Positions 1 to 11,500 of a stretch of 64,000 bases of DNA are shown here, in pieces. The position numbers were made by a program, and so were the translations under genes. The stretch is taken from positions 94,177-158,176 of the forward strand of contig CAUYUJ010004280.1 in the NCBI GenBank assembly GCA_963575745.1, read 5' to 3'. The notes below the pieces were generated by a model that searched no databases, was not told where the DNA came from, and saw only the letters and a list, made by a program, of their open reading frames with translations. The DNA comes from Prorocentrum cordatum (lineage: Eukaryota > Sar > Dinophyceae > Prorocentrales > Prorocentraceae). Position 1 is the stretch's first letter; the number at the start of each line of letters is the position of its first letter.

Positions 1-1
1 T

Positions 2-223
2 GGAAGTCGCCGCAAACGGCCTTGTGGCCCGCACCGCCGAACCTCCCCTAAGCTCTCTTGTTCGGCGGGACGTACCACGCCCAAGAATGTCATTGAGCAA
101 TTTTTACTGGCGCTCGGATATCGGACCCGCAGCCAGGCTGATGAACTTGGCCGCGAGGCGCAGCGGCTGGCCGCGGAGCAGGCCAGCCGGCTCGCAACCA
201 CGAGTGCCATCGAGGAGGGATAA
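2..223 (+). CDS. C-terminal fragment of an unidentified protein (partial, enters from left edge)
   Basis: The frame starting at base 2 is open for 73 codons and ends at TAA 221-223. It has no start because the gene begins outside the window. The first third is basic and Cys/Ser-rich. The last 45 or so residues look like a real amphipathic helical tail, rich in Ala, Glu, Gln and Leu (core LALGYRTRSQADELGREAQR). Codons favour G/C at third positions, and the neighbouring open frames lack this protein-like composition. I do not recognise the family. It could equally be the tail of a retroelement protein. Confidence 0.45.
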   Translation, partial: GSRRKRPCGPHRRTSPKLSCSAGRTTPKNVIEQFLLALGYRTRSQADELGREAQRLAAEQASRLATTSAIEEG

Positions 224-469
224 TTGTTGTGGACTTCCTTCCCTTTCTCCTCCTCCTTCTGGGGTCGCGCACTTCCTCGTCCTCCTCCTCCCTCTCTTCC
301 TCCTCCTCTCCAAATGAAGAAGCAAGAAAAACCAGAACGTGGGAGCAAGTAAAGATACCTGAAGCAGTAAAACAAAAAAATACCCTGTGTCGTACCCAAC
401 CCATTTATATCAATGGAAACGAAGAATTTGCCGAAACTTGTATGGATAATCAACTTGGTAAACTACTTG
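224..469. other. Non-coding stretch with TCC-rich tract
   Basis: A pyrimidine-rich TCC tract (about 236-312) is followed by A-rich unique sequence up to the satellite. I see no gene here. Confidence 0.5.
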
Positions 470-1475
470 CGAGGCGTCACTGTGCTGGGCCCCGCAAGCA
501 AGCCTCGAAAGTGGCGACAATTTCACAGATCGCAGCCCCCCAGGGATGGCGAGGTCTAATTTGAATCTGCGTGTGGCGTCACTGTGCTAGGCCCCCCAGC
601 AAACCTCGGAAGGGGCGACAGTTTCACAGATCGCAGCTCCCCAGGGATGGCGAGGTCCCATTTGAATCTGCGTGTGGGTACCCACTGTACTGGGCCCCTC
701 AGCAGCCCTCGAAACTGGCGACCGTTTCACAAATCGCAGCCCACCAGGGATGGCGATGTCCAATTTGAGTCTGCGGTGAGTACCCACTGTGCTGGGCCCC
801 CCAGCAGGCCTCGAAAGTGGCGACAGTTTCACATATCGCAACCCCCCCAGGGATGGCGAGGTCCACTTTGAGTCCGCGGTGAGTACCCACTGTGCTGTGC
901 TCCTCAGCAGCCCTCGAAAGTGGTGTAAGTTTCACAGATCGCAGCCCCCAAGGGACGGCGAGGTCCCATTTGAGTCTGCGGTGAGTACCCACTGTGCTGG
1001 CCCCTCAGCAGGCCTCGAAAGTGGCGACAGTTTCACAGATCGCAGCCCCCCAGGGATGGCGAGGTCCCATTTGAGTCTGCGGTGAGTGCCCACTGTGCTG
1101 GGCCCCTCAGCAGGCCTCGAAAGTGGCGACAGTTTCACAGATCGCAGCCCCCCAGGGATGGCGAGGTCCCATTTGAGTCTGCGGTGAGTACCCACGGTGC
1201 TGGGCCCCCCAGCAGGCCTCGAAAGTGGCGACAGTTTCACAGATCGCAGCCCCCCAGGGATGGCGAGGTCTAATCTGAATCCCCGTAGAGCGTCACTCCG
1301 CTGGGCCCCCCAGCAGCCCTCGAAAGTGGCGACAGTTTCACAGATCGCAGCCCCCCAGGGATGGCGAGGTCTAATTTGAATCTGCGGTGGGTACCTACTG
1401 TGCCGGGCCCCTCAGCAGGCCTCGACAGTGGCGACAGTTTCACAGATCGCAGCCCCCAGGGTTGGCGAGGTCAAA
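470..1475. repeat. 102-bp tandem satellite, about 10 copies
   Basis: The core TTTCACAGATCGCAG recurs at 521, 622, 725, 827, 930, 1031, 1133, 1235, 1336 and 1438, giving a period of 101-103 bp. Units differ by scattered substitutions and one-base indels. Because 102 is a multiple of 3, reading frames stay open across units on both strands. That explains several 60-100 aa open frames here that I do not treat as genes. Confidence 0.93.
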
Positions 1476-2109
1476 GGCAGGGGGGAAAGAGAGTGTAACG
1501 GGATGGGAATGAGGGAAGGAGACGCGCGAAGCAGGAGGCAGTGCTCTATCAGAACGAGAACCCCCAACGCAGGAGGGTGGGAAAAAGAAGCGGAGAGAGC
1601 GCGCTGTTTCAAATATTATGCCGAATGATCTCTCTAGGGAGGTACGGGCCGAAGAAAGTTATATGATGTAGAGGGGAAGGGGAGATGCGATGATGAGGGC
1701 GGGAGGGGGTGATGATAGGGATGGGGTTGGTCATGCGAATGAAGACGAGGGGCCGGCTGGGGGGAGGGGGGGGAGAAGGAGAGAGGAGGGGGGAAGGATG
1801 GAAGCAGAACTCGCTGCAGGTCATTTTGGGAGTCCCAAGGGGAGTTCTTCAGGCCTCCTGGGGCATTTGGGGGAGATCTTGGAACTTGCTGGAGCTGGCT
1901 GGGCCGTCTTACGATGGGCTTGGGGCGTCGTGTTGCCACCTCGGCTCCACCTTTGATTTCCTCTCCCATCCTCCTCCCCCTCCTATCCTTAATCTCCCCC
2001 TCCCCCCGCTGGCCCTCGTTTCATCCGCTTCCTCAACACCACCCTTATTCCTCGTACCCTGCATGCCCTCATCATCAAACCTCTCCCTACACTGTACAAC
2101 AAAATGTCT
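1476..2109. other. Purine-rich then pyrimidine-rich stretch, no gene seen
   Basis: This is G/A-rich on the plus strand to about 1800, then C/T-rich from about 1950. Open frames on both strands are compositional. Confidence 0.45.
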
Positions 2110-3204
2110 GCCTTGGAGAAGCCGCACCCGAATAAAACCAGAACAGCGTTCTTATGACACTCATTCCCCAAATCCGCATCTTGAACCCCATAATCGTCAT
2201 CATCCCCATGCATGCCCTCCTCATCGCACCCCTCCTTCCCTTGCACGTCAGCACGCCCGCCCCACAAAAGCCGCCTCCGAATTCAACCAGACCGACGTCG
2301 CTATGAAAATCAGCTCCCCTTAGCGAAATCTCATATGTCTCTCTCTCCCTCCCTCCTCCTCCTGCCCCTCCTCCTGCTCTTCTTTCTGCTCCCCTCCTCC
2401 TCCCACTCCTCTCTCTTTCCCCTCCCCCTCCCCCCAGAGGCTTCTCGTCTTCATTTGCGTCCATAACCCCATCCCATTCCTCATTCATCTTCTTCGCGCC
2501 CTTATCCTCGTACCTCTTCCTCCCTCTACGACAGAACGTCTGCCTTGGAAATACAGCACCCTAATAAAACCAGAACGACGCCCTTACGAAAACCACCACC
2601 CCGAACTCGCATCCTGAACCCAATCCCCATCCCACCCCCCCGCATGCCCTCATCATCGCACCCCTCATTCCCCTCTAGGCCAGCATGTCTCACCTGGAAA
2701 AGCCGCCCCCGAATAAAACCAGCACGACGTCCCCATGAACACCCATCCCCCGATCTGCATTCTGACCCCCATACCTTCCTCAATCTCGTCATGCTCTCAT
2801 CATCGCAATCTCCCTTCCCCTCTACGTCAGCGCGCTTGCCTTGCCAAAAAAAGGCGCCCGAACCAAACCAGACCGGCGTCTTTAAGAAAATGAGGCCCCC
2901 CTACTCGCATCTTCAAGCCCATCCCCGTTCTCGTCTCCGTCATGCCCTCCTCATCGCACTTGTCCTTCCCGTGCACGCCAGCATGCCCGCCTCAGAAAAA
3001 CCGCGCCCGAATCAAACCAAACCGATGCCCCTATGAAAACCAGTTCCCCCAGCCGCCCTAAAATCTCATCTCATTCTCTCCCTCCCTCTCCCGACCCACG
3101 CTGGGGAGACCGCACGAGAATGGACAAAATGCACCCCCTCCTCCCTCTTATGGACAGACACGACGCGCACGCGCAAACGAACCCATTCAGACACATAAGC
3201 GCGC

Positions 3205-3209
<5 letters not shown>

Positions 3210-3245
<36 letters not shown>

Positions 3246-3440
3246 CAAAAACACTCACACAAACACTCACACACACACACACATTTACACACCTTTACAC
3301 ACACACACACACACTTACACACACACACACACACAACACACACCACCACACACACACCACACACACACACACACACAAACACACACACCCACACACACAC
3401 ACACACACACACACCACACACACCATCACCATCCCTATCA

Positions 3441-3474
<34 letters not shown>

Positions 3475-3504
3475 CACACACACACACACCACACACACAC
3501 ACAC

Positions 3505-3598
<94 letters not shown>

Positions 3599-3615
3599 CG
3601 CACATTCTCACGCGC
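3210..3615. repeat. (CA)n dinucleotide tract, ~400 bp
   Basis: Almost pure CA with short interruptions (CAC, ACG, a CCATCACCATCC patch near 3422). It produces Thr/His-rich frames on plus and Cys/Val-rich frames on minus, none of which I regard as a gene. Confidence 0.95.
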
Positions 3616-4185
3616 ACACACACGAAAATCAGCTCCCCTTGGCGAAATCTCATATGTCTCTATCTCCCTCCCTCCTCCTCCTGCCCCTTCTCCTGTTCTT
3701 CTTTCTGCTCCACTCCTCATCCCACTCCTCCCTCCTTCCCCCCCCCCAGAGGCCTCTCGTCTTCATGTGCGTCCATAACCCAATCCCCTTCCTATCCCTT
3801 CACGCCCTCATACTGTACCGCTTCCTCCCTCTACGGCAGAACGTCTGCCCTGGAAATTGCAGCTCGGGTGGGGTGGGGGCGGCGGGGGACCCAATAAAAC
3901 CAGAACGAAGCCCTTACGAAAACCACCACCCCGAACTCGCATCCTGAACCCAATCCCCATCCCACGCCCCCTCATGCCCTCATCATCGCATCCCTCATTC
4001 CCCTCTGGGCCAGCATGTCTGCCCTGGAAAAACCGCCCTCGAATAAAACCAGCACGATGCTCTCATGAAAACCCATCCCCCGATCTGCATTCTGACCCCA
4101 TACCCTCCTCTCCTCGTCATGCGCGCATCATCGCCCTTCCCTTCCCAACGTCAGTGCGTGCTGGCCTGGAAAAAAATGTGCCGAA

Positions 4186-4211
4186 CCCCCCCCCCCCCCC
4201 CCCCCCCCCCC
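4186..4211. repeat. Poly-C run of 26
   Basis: An uninterrupted run of C inside the second higher-order copy. It also makes the flanking subrepeat spacing about 20 bp longer than in the first copy. Confidence 0.95.
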
Positions 4212-4690
4212 ACAAACCAGACCGGCGTCCTTATGAAAATGAGGCCCCCCTATTCGCATCCTCAAGCCCATCCCCGTCCTCGTCCCCGTCATGCCCTCCT
4301 CATCGCACTTGTCCTTCCCCTGCGCGTCAGCATGCCCGCCCCGGAAAAACTGCGCCCGAATTAAGTCAGACCGACGTCCCTATGAAAACCAATTCCCCCA
4401 GCCGCCCCAAAATCTCATCTCACTCTCTCCCTCCCTCTCCCGACCCACGCCGGGGAGACCGCGCGAGAATGGACAGAATGCCCCCCCTCCTCCCTCCTAT
4501 GGACAGACACGACGCGCACGCGCAAACGAACCCACTCAGACACACAAGCGCGCACGCACACACACGCACACACGCACATTCTCACGCGCACACACACGCA
4601 CACACGCCGACATGCACACATGCACACAAACATGCGCACGCACACGCACATTCAAACTACACTACATCCTCGCCCTCTGTTAATGAAAAG

Positions 4691-4918
4691 TTCGCGCACG
4701 TTACTGACACATTGTTTCGTTATTGACATGGTGGCGGTTGTTACCGAAACGGTTGTTTTTGTTACTGAAACGGTCGCGCGTGTTACTGAAACGCTTCGTT
4801 TTGGTACTGAAACGGTCGCGCTTGTTACTGACACGGTGGTTTTTGTTACTGAAACAACAATCGCGTTGGTTACTGAAACGTTGGTTTTGTTACTGAAACT
4901 GGGGTATGTTACTGAAGC
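4691..4918. repeat. ~21-bp minisatellite, about 11 units
   Basis: Units built on GTTACTGAAACGGT followed by a variable 6-7 nt spacer, roughly every 19-22 bp. On either strand this reads as a seven-residue Val/Thr-rich repeat because 21 is a multiple of 3. It abuts the 3' end of the minus-strand helicase pseudogene, and the minus-strand frame runs from that gene into it. Confidence 0.85.
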
Positions 4919-4924
4919 CGCTGC

Positions 4925-6560
4925 TGCCTGCTCGTTCGACATGCCCGCGCGACGAACGTCCTCGCCCCTGGCGCAGTCGACGGCGACGCCCTCGCGCAGC
5001 GTCTGACCCTGCGACGGCGTGGAGGCCAGGTAGGACGCGCGCGCCAGGGTGAGCCCCGAGCGGCGCGCGTCGCACGGCCCCGAGCCTTCCACGTGAACTC
5101 GCCAGGCCCGCGCCTCGGCCTCGCCATCGTCGCCAGCGCCCTCGGCGCCCTGCAACAGCGCCTCGGCGACCTCCTTATAGATCATGGGTTCCATGAAGCT
5201 GCGGGCCTGCATCCAGATGCCCAGCGGTCGGTAGCGGGGGCGAAAGAGCTGGCCCGGCGCTCGCTCCCCGAAGTCCCGTTCGTCGTTTTGGGTGAAACTC
5301 GAAGGGCGCGACTGTGGCCCGTTGCTCCTGCGCGGGCCGCAACTTCTTCGGCTCCTCCTGAGCGGCCGTGAACTGGACCTCCGTCGCAGCGCGCGCAGGT
5401 GAGACGCCGTGGATGTCCCCTGTCTAGTGCGCGTTCGGGGCGTTCAGGAAGCGCCGGCCCGCGCCTGGATTGCCTTGAAACGCGCCGCGCTCATCTACGC
5501 CCCGCAGGGAAATGAGGGGGGCTCCGAGGCGGCGCGCGTCGCGACGAGCGCGCGCGTCGATCCACCTCGCCAGCGTTTCCAATCAGATGCCCATGCCGTA
5601 GCCGAGCCGAAAGTTCTCGGGCTGGAGTCGAGTGTCCAGGGCGCCGCGGTTGTCCGAGGCCGACGTCTTCTTCCAGGCAGACCAGACCTCTGGCGGACAG
5701 CGCTTGCCCTCGCGCATGCAGCCCAAGAGCGCGATAAGAGGGCCCCTGGGCTCGACGCGCTTCGCGCCCGTGAACTCGCAGACGCAAGGGATCTGAAAGA
5801 AGACCCTGATGGCGCGCTGAATCTCCACCGTCGGCGGCTCCGCGTACATGTGCGACCCGTCGTCCACGACCTCGTTCACGCCCATCGGGAGGCCGATGCT
5901 GCCGATGGGCTTCAGCTGAAAGAAGTCGCCGAAGTGCAGCGCAGTGGGTGCGCGCCCGAAGCAGCGGCGCGTCGCGTGGGCCACTGCGCCCGCGGCAAGC
6001 GCGAAGGTCCAGCGCGTTGCACAGAGCAGCCGCCGCCGCGCTCACCTCCTCGATGACAAGTACGCAGACGTGCCCCCACAACCACTTCAGCGTCTTCTTC
6101 ACGCCCCCCGGCCTCATCTTCGCGTTGATGTATTTCTGGGCCCGCAAGGCACAAGCGATGTGCAGCGTTCTGGCCTTCGCCGTCTCCGTGGAAATATTAT
6201 TTGCCTGCGCGTTCAAGAAAGCCGCGACCATCGCGGCGCTCTTGTCTGTGTCCAGCGCCAACGGGGGGCACAAATGCCCCACCACTGGGAAGGAGTTCTT
6301 TTGCGCCGCGTGCGTTTTCCCCGGGCCGCCCTGGCCCAGCAGGAGCAAGTGTGTCACCTTTCTCTCGCCCCAGGGCTTCTTCTGCGCGTCGTCCTCGCAA
6401 ACGTCGTCGCAGGCCTCGGCGAACTTGGCGACGAAGAGCGCTCGGTCCCTCGCGAGTCTCTCGTTCTCCGGCAACCCAGCGACCAGGGCGGCGATGCGCG
6501 CGCCGGGCGTTGAATGCACGCCGCGGGCAAAACTGGCCGCGGCGGGGTCGGTGCCCAGCC
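4925..6560 (-). pseudogene. PIF1-like superfamily 1B DNA helicase, frame-broken
   Basis: Read on the minus strand, the family motifs appear in order. Walker A is GQGGPGKT (about 6310-6337). Walker B is VLVIEEVS (about 6041-6060). Motif III is FGDFFQLKPIG (about 5905-5935), in a different frame. Motif VI is ASYLASTPSQGQTL (about 4995-5035), in a third frame. PIF1 helicases unwind DNA 5'-3'; copies occur as cellular genes and inside Helitrons. The first frame leads into Walker B, then the path shifts near 6000 and again between about 5580 and 5210. No ATG is obvious at the 5' end: the first frame is open upstream of a GTG at 6519. Loss of a single frame, with motifs intact, suggests either a recent pseudogene or introns and assembly indels. 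I see no Helitron termini. Confidence 0.62.
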
Positions 6561-7229
6561 GCCAGCGCCGTCGCCCTCGCCGTCGCCAGCGCCATCCTCG
6601 TCGCGATTGCCCTGGAGGCGTTCGTCATGCAGGTTCGCCCAGGCGCGTCTCTCTTCGCGCGCTGCGGTCGCCAGCGGTCGGTGCCCAGCCGCGGGCGCAG
6701 GGGCGGTCGCGGCCTCCATCGGCCCAGGCGCGCCCGCGCCCTCGCGGGCCGCCTCGGACATACACGGGAGCGCGAGGAGTTCCTTGGGTTGTGGTGCTTG
6801 CGGCGCGCGAGGTTGAGCTGTGCGGCTAAGTGCGCGGCCAGGGGTTCGCACACTTGACGAGGCCAGAGGCTGTCGCCGAGCCTGGCTGGATCATGCAGGA
6901 GTCGTGCGCGGCCAGAGGCTCGCAGACCTGACGAGGCCAAAGGCTCTCGCCTCGTTTGATGCGACACCCGCAACCCAGCGCGGCGATAGGCACCCGCAAG
7001 TGTCGATGCCAGCGGCGCTCGCGGGACCCCTGCTTTGGATCCGCGACCAAGACGCCTCGATAGCCCCCTGGGCAGCCCCCAGCTGAGCCCAATGGCTCCC
7101 CGAAAAGCCCCTAACAGCCCAAAAGGACACCACGAAACCCGGAGGCCCGGGCCTCAAAAAGCCTTCGATGAGGCCCCCAAACCGCCCTAGCGTCGCCACG
7201 GCGTGATTCATTGGCGCGCGGGTCTTCCA
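6561..7229. other. GC-rich stretch with a ~72-bp local duplication, no gene called
   Basis: A segment around 6835-6876 (core TTGACGAGGCCAGAGGCT) is repeated at 6907-6948 with a few changes. The rest is G/C-rich. Minus-strand frames upstream of the helicase could hold its N-terminus, but I cannot show it. Confidence 0.5.
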
Positions 7230-7912
7230 ATCTGGAGGGCCCGCCTGATACCTCCTCCATACTCAGGCTTGAGGAGCCCAAAAATGATGACTGATATCAA
7301 TTCCGATGACCCGCTGGAATTGCCAACGTGAAATGCGAGCCCCCAAAGGGGGGGCTCCCGCCTGCGACTTTCTCGCAATTCACTCACAGACGAAACTCCC
7401 GCCTGAGACTTTCTCCATGTTCAAGCCTGAGGAACCCAAAAGTGACGACAATTACAAGTTTCCGACGACCCGCTGGGATTACCAACGTGAAATGCGGGCC
7501 CCATCGGGAGGGGGCTCCCGCCTGAGACTTCCTCGCAATTCACTCACAGAGGAGGTTCCCGCCTGAGACTTCCACCACACTCAGGCTTGAGGAGCCCGAA
7601 AGTGATGACAATAGTAAGTTTTGGGATGGCCCGCCTCGGAGTCGAACATGAAGTGCGGGCCCCATAGGGAAGGGGCTCCCGTCTAAGACGTCCTCGCAAT
7701 TCACTCACAAACGAGGCTCCCTCCCCCCTGAGACTTCCTCCATATTTCAAATCTGAAGAGCCCCAAATTGACGACAAGTACAGGTCTGAAGATGACCCGC
7801 GTCGGATTCGAACAAGGAGCGCGGGCCCCATAGGGAGGAGGATCCCGCCTGAAACTTCCTCGCAGTTCACTCACAGACGAGGCTCCCGCTTGATACATCC
7901 TCAATGCCCAAG
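7230..7912. repeat. ~160-bp tandem satellite, four to five copies
   Basis: The landmark CTCCATACTCAGGCTTGAG and variants occurs near 7256, 7414, 7574, 7738 and (degenerate) 7897, a period of about 160 bp. A second landmark, TCGCAATTCACTCACAGACG, follows each unit. Units are 75-90% alike by eye. Confidence 0.88.
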
Positions 7913-7916
7913 CTGG

Positions 7917-8155
7917 GGACTGGGGGATGACGAAATGATGAGTAAACTAATGATGATGAGTGACTGACTGATGATGAGGAAGCAAATGATGGTGATGATG
8001 AAGATGATGATGCTGATGATGGCGATGATGATGCGATGATGAATGATCGAATGATGATGAAGAGGATGGTGAGGTTTCTTATGATGAGTGATGACGATGA
8101 TGACGATGACCGATGACAGATGGTGACGGTGATCGATGGTCGTGATGATGAGACG
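7917..8155. repeat. GAT-rich trinucleotide tract
   Basis: Imperfect (GAT)n with GAC and AAT interruptions. Open frames on the minus strand are Ser/Ile/His-rich translations of it. Confidence 0.9.
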
Positions 8156-8159
8156 AGCT

Positions 8160-10560
8160 GAATGCGTGAGTGAACTGGAAAGGGGGAGGGGGGTGAGATT
8201 CCTGCGCGGGGGATGTCCAGAGAGAACAATAAGCCCACTTAGTATGAGGGGAAAAACCCAAATCCGCACTCAGAAATTGCAGCCACTTCCCGCTTCAATT
8301 TCTCTTGTCGTAAACCTCGCCTGCTTTTGAACAACTCTGTCCTTGATAAAGCAATACTGCATGTGCCCGCCATTCAAGCGATAGCTCTCTCCAAGATGAT
8401 ACCTCGACCACACGTATTTCATCAGCAGTGTGATGATTTTTTGTTTGTTATGTTTCTCCTCTCTCTCTCTCTTTCGATTGTGTGACAATGAGACGAAGGC
8501 GGAGATAATGGTATTACACAAAGTGATCAACACCGTGGCAACCGTGCATTGGTTCGGCTTGGGGCCCCCTTTCTGGGGTTGGGCTTCCTTTGCGGTGGGG
8601 AGCTGGTCGGGTAAGGCGTCGCGGAGCGTGCTGACATACACGGCGGGTTCCCCCTGGGAGTGCCATTTGGCTACCGTCCACGCTGGGGCCGTGTGCGCGG
8701 GAGACGGCCCTCAAAACTACTCTATTCTGGGATTCGGACCAATCGTACTGGCTTGCGGATGGATGGCAGGAGGAGCAACTGTAATGTATAGAAACACGTG
8801 GTGTATTGAGAATTATTGTGATTGCCGCCGCCACTACAGCACTACGAATGCGCACTAAGCCGCACTCATGAACCAGCAAACCAATTGCATGGGCTACTTC
8901 AGGAAACGCGGACGACCAAACTTACAATAATTGGCTTGTGTGGCACAAATGCAGGAAACAAAACGCTTATAGCGTGTTGCCGCCACCCAGGCACCACCGG
9001 TGGGCGGTTGCAATGCGGGCGCCCCCCCCCCGTCTAGCACCGAGGGCAGCAAGTCCACTCTCACCTTCTGCGCCAATTTGGTGATGGATTCCACGGCGCG
9101 CGCCGTTCCTCTGGGCTTCCCGCAGCCTTGCAACATTCATTCGAGACGGTTGGCCATCGTACGGACGGCAGCGTCGAAGGCCACGCGGCTCGGGAACCGA
9201 ATTTGGGGGTTTACGTCGTGGGTGTCTCGGATGAACATTCGGGAAGAGAGAGGGAATTCCTACATCGTCTTTTCCGGCCTCCCCTCATATTGCCGCTGGC
9301 GTTCCTCCAAGGAAATGATTACGGATATGAGTTGCGTGAATTTCTACAAACCGCTGGCCAGACGGCGTATCGGTAAGGCTGCGCATCCAAGCTGACAGGA
9401 CAGGGTAATACAAGAGAGCACGCAGCGGGTGGGCTAATTGCCCACGTCTCCGCGAGCACATAATATTGAAATCTACGCCACTGCGTGAAGGGGGCAAGCT
9501 GCATTCAAACCTCAAGGGAAAAAATGCACCACCACCACCCACAACGTTCCGTGCTGGTAAGCACCTCGGGAATGCAGGTTGGAGGTCTATTGGGCGGGGA
9601 GAGGGTGCAGGAAACACCGCGTGCCCTCACTGCCGTACCGTAGCCGAGGTACGTAGACACTCATGATAGAGCCACCCCATAAACCCAGACAGTGAGGAAG
9701 GAAAACGGGAAAGCAACCCCCTATGAAGCGGGAGATAGCAACGAGGCGAAGAATTGCAGCAGAAACCCTTCGCCGGGAAGACGACGGAACATGCGAAGAG
9801 CGCCGACTCACGCCTTGGGCCCGCCAAGCAGGGAGGGTGAGCGTGCTCAACCCCTCCTCGCCACAGAAGTGCAGGAGGGAAGAGGAGCCCCGAGCCGGCG
9901 ACCCGGAAGATGGGACGCCGGCCGGGCCCTGCGCCGACGACCCACCAAATGGGGACACCAGCTGGGCGACATCGGCAGCGAGGCGGGCGTGACTCCCTGT
10001 GCCAGGCGCGCCACGGAAGTGCACCGCCTGGGAGCCTGCGCCGAGGAAGGCTTCCTGCTGCAACTGCACATGCTTTTGGTGCTATTGCGCGCTTGTTCTT
10101 GCTACTGCGAGTGCCACTGCCGCACACATGAATAAAGATCGTTTCTTCGACCTACAACAGGAAACAACATACATCAACTCCTCCTTTCTCGAATCACGGC
10201 AGCTGCAGATCTTCGAATTATCGGAAGGTTACGCCTGAAAGTGCACCAAACAACACCCCATCGAGAATCAGGATCATACCATGAATGCCATGGACCTGTC
10301 GCATGGGCGGCATCTGGAAGGGCTGGAGGGGTGCGATTCCAACGGCCCTGGCAGGCTTTCGAAGCCTGGCAGGGCTCAAGTGGCGAGAATTGGATGCTCC
10401 TGACACAACCTACCCTGACACTTTTTCACGACCTGGGAATCCTGACTTGGCAATTGAAGTTGCGACGCGCGAATGAAAATTCAGATGATGTGCGTAGCCG
10501 TTGCTAGTGAGTCGTGCTGGCGGTCTCCGACTTTGGAGGCGAGATGTTGCCAATGACGCC
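8160..10560. other. Unique-looking sequence without a recognisable gene
   Basis: I read all frames. A 142-codon plus frame (8430-8858) contains hydrophobic stretches but no motif I know, and a 123-codon minus frame overlaps it. A short minus segment near 9130-9235 has protein-like composition but no context. Other frames (9692-10135 plus, 9587-10127 minus) are GC-driven overlaps. An exon of an intron-rich gene could be hidden here. I see none that I can support. Confidence 0.4.
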
Positions 10561-10564
10561 CATC

Positions 10565-10850
10565 TCGTCCTCCCCCTCCTCCTCCTCCTTCTCCTCCTCC
10601 TCCTCTTCCTCCTCGTTTTTTAAAGTTGCCCATGCATGAGTCAGCGACTGTGGCGTTCTTCTTCCTCCTCCTCCTCCTCCTCCTCCTCCTTCTCCTCCTC
10701 ACTCCGCCTCATCCTCCTCCTCCTCCTCCTCCTCCGCCTCCTCCTCCTCCTCCTCCTCCTCCTCCTCCCCCTCCTCCTGCTGCTCCTCGTCCTCCTCCCC
10801 CTCCTCCTCCTGCTCCTCCTCCCCCTCCCCCTCCTCAAGCCATTCTGGCT
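10565..10850. repeat. (TCC)n tract
   Basis: Long imperfect TCC/CTC repeat with a short interruption at 10612-10660. Confidence 0.95.
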
Positions 10851-10982
10851 CAGGCGCTTCATTTTGTAGCGGACCTGAGACAGATCCCCGCGCCTCCACG
10901 TTGGCGCTTGAGGGGTGCACGATCCCCTAACACCCCTTCGTTAGTAGATTCGTGCAGCGAAGCGGGGTGATCACCTCTCCAG

Positions 10983-11400
10983 ATGATGGCGGGTGGCGGC
11001 GCAGGCGCCAGGCTCTGGACGACGTACAAAGGCTGTGCGACGTCGGAATGGAACGACATCTTAGAGAGCCGAGGTGGTCAATGCAGCCGATGTCATCGTT
11101 TTGTCAAAATATATACGCCGAAGAAGAAGAAGGATGGCGGCAGCACCAACACTCTTCAACTGGCTGTTGGCGGGAGTGGTGCAGGCGGCAAAGGTGCAGG
11201 TGGCAAGGGACAGGCTGGCGCGACGGACACTGTGTCTGCAGGCGCTGCAGCCGAGGTCCGCACCATGCTGTTGCGCATGATAGGCAACACTAAGGATCAG
11301 GCCACCAAGAAGAGTTTGTTAGAGCAGCTCGAGGAGGTCGACAAGACGGCCGCTGCGGCGGCCTCATCGCCTGCCATGTCTGCGACGGACTCTGTCAAGA
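10983..11400 (+). CDS. Partial reading frame with a Cys-pair zinc-ribbon-like motif, cut by the assembly gap
   Basis: The open frame starts at ATG 10983 and runs into the N gap after 139 codons. After the gap it could continue to a stop near 11576, but the gap length is arbitrary, so this cannot be relied on. The segment KGCATSEWNDILESRGGQCS with a following RCH places paired cysteines (CxxC) around a Trp. This resembles the small zinc ribbons seen at the start of many dinoflagellate retroelement ORF1 proteins. Basic KKKK and Gly/Ala-rich linkers follow, then a helical stretch (LLRMIGNTKDQATKKSLLEQ). Function unknown. Confidence 0.4.
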
Positions 11401-11500
11401 NNNNNNNNNNNNNNNNNNNNNNNNNNNNNNNNNNNNNNNNNNNNNNNNNNNNNNNNNNNNNNNNNNNNNNNNNNNNNNNNNNNNNNNNNNNNNNNNNNNN
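11401..11500. other. Assembly gap (100 N)
   Basis: Exactly 100 N, the usual placeholder for a gap of unknown length. The two sides need not be in register. Confidence 0.99.

Larger units (their letters stand above)
2110..4660. repeat. Higher-order repeat: two ~1.3-kb tandem copies built of ~150-bp subrepeats
   Basis: Blocks at 2301-2420, 2523-2690 and 3050-3230 reappear in order at 3622-3740, 3831-4020 and 4411-4580, an offset of about 1.32-1.36 kb. Inside each copy a subunit marked by a variant of AATAAAACCAGAACGACG recurs at 2135, 2283, 2563, 2713, 2858 and 3012, and again at 3893, 4043, 4213 and 4361. Most spacings are 145-170 bp. The first copy ends in a long CA tract and the second in a shorter CA/CG tract. 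Long Pro/Ser/His-rich open frames across it are repeat translations. Confidence 0.85.

Noticed and set aside
470-1475. 34-residue periodic frames that could suggest TPR/PPR repeats
   Set aside because: The 34-residue period comes from the 102-bp satellite; the residues do not match TPR or PPR patterns and both strands are equally open.
3033-3947. 304-codon Thr/His-rich plus frame and Cys/Val-rich minus frames
   Set aside because: Product of the (CA)n tract and its flanking repeats.
7256-7640. CTTGAGGAGCCCAAAAATG, which resembles the reverse complement of the leader
   Set aside because: It is part of the 160-bp satellite, with extra bases in every copy. Likely chance.
470-7912. Regular repeats considered as CRISPR arrays
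   Set aside because: Units are contiguous 102-, 150- and 160-bp satellites without unique spacers, in a eukaryote.
8430-8858. 142-codon hydrophobic plus frame
   Set aside because: Overlapped by an equally long minus frame. No motif, start context or codon pattern supports it.
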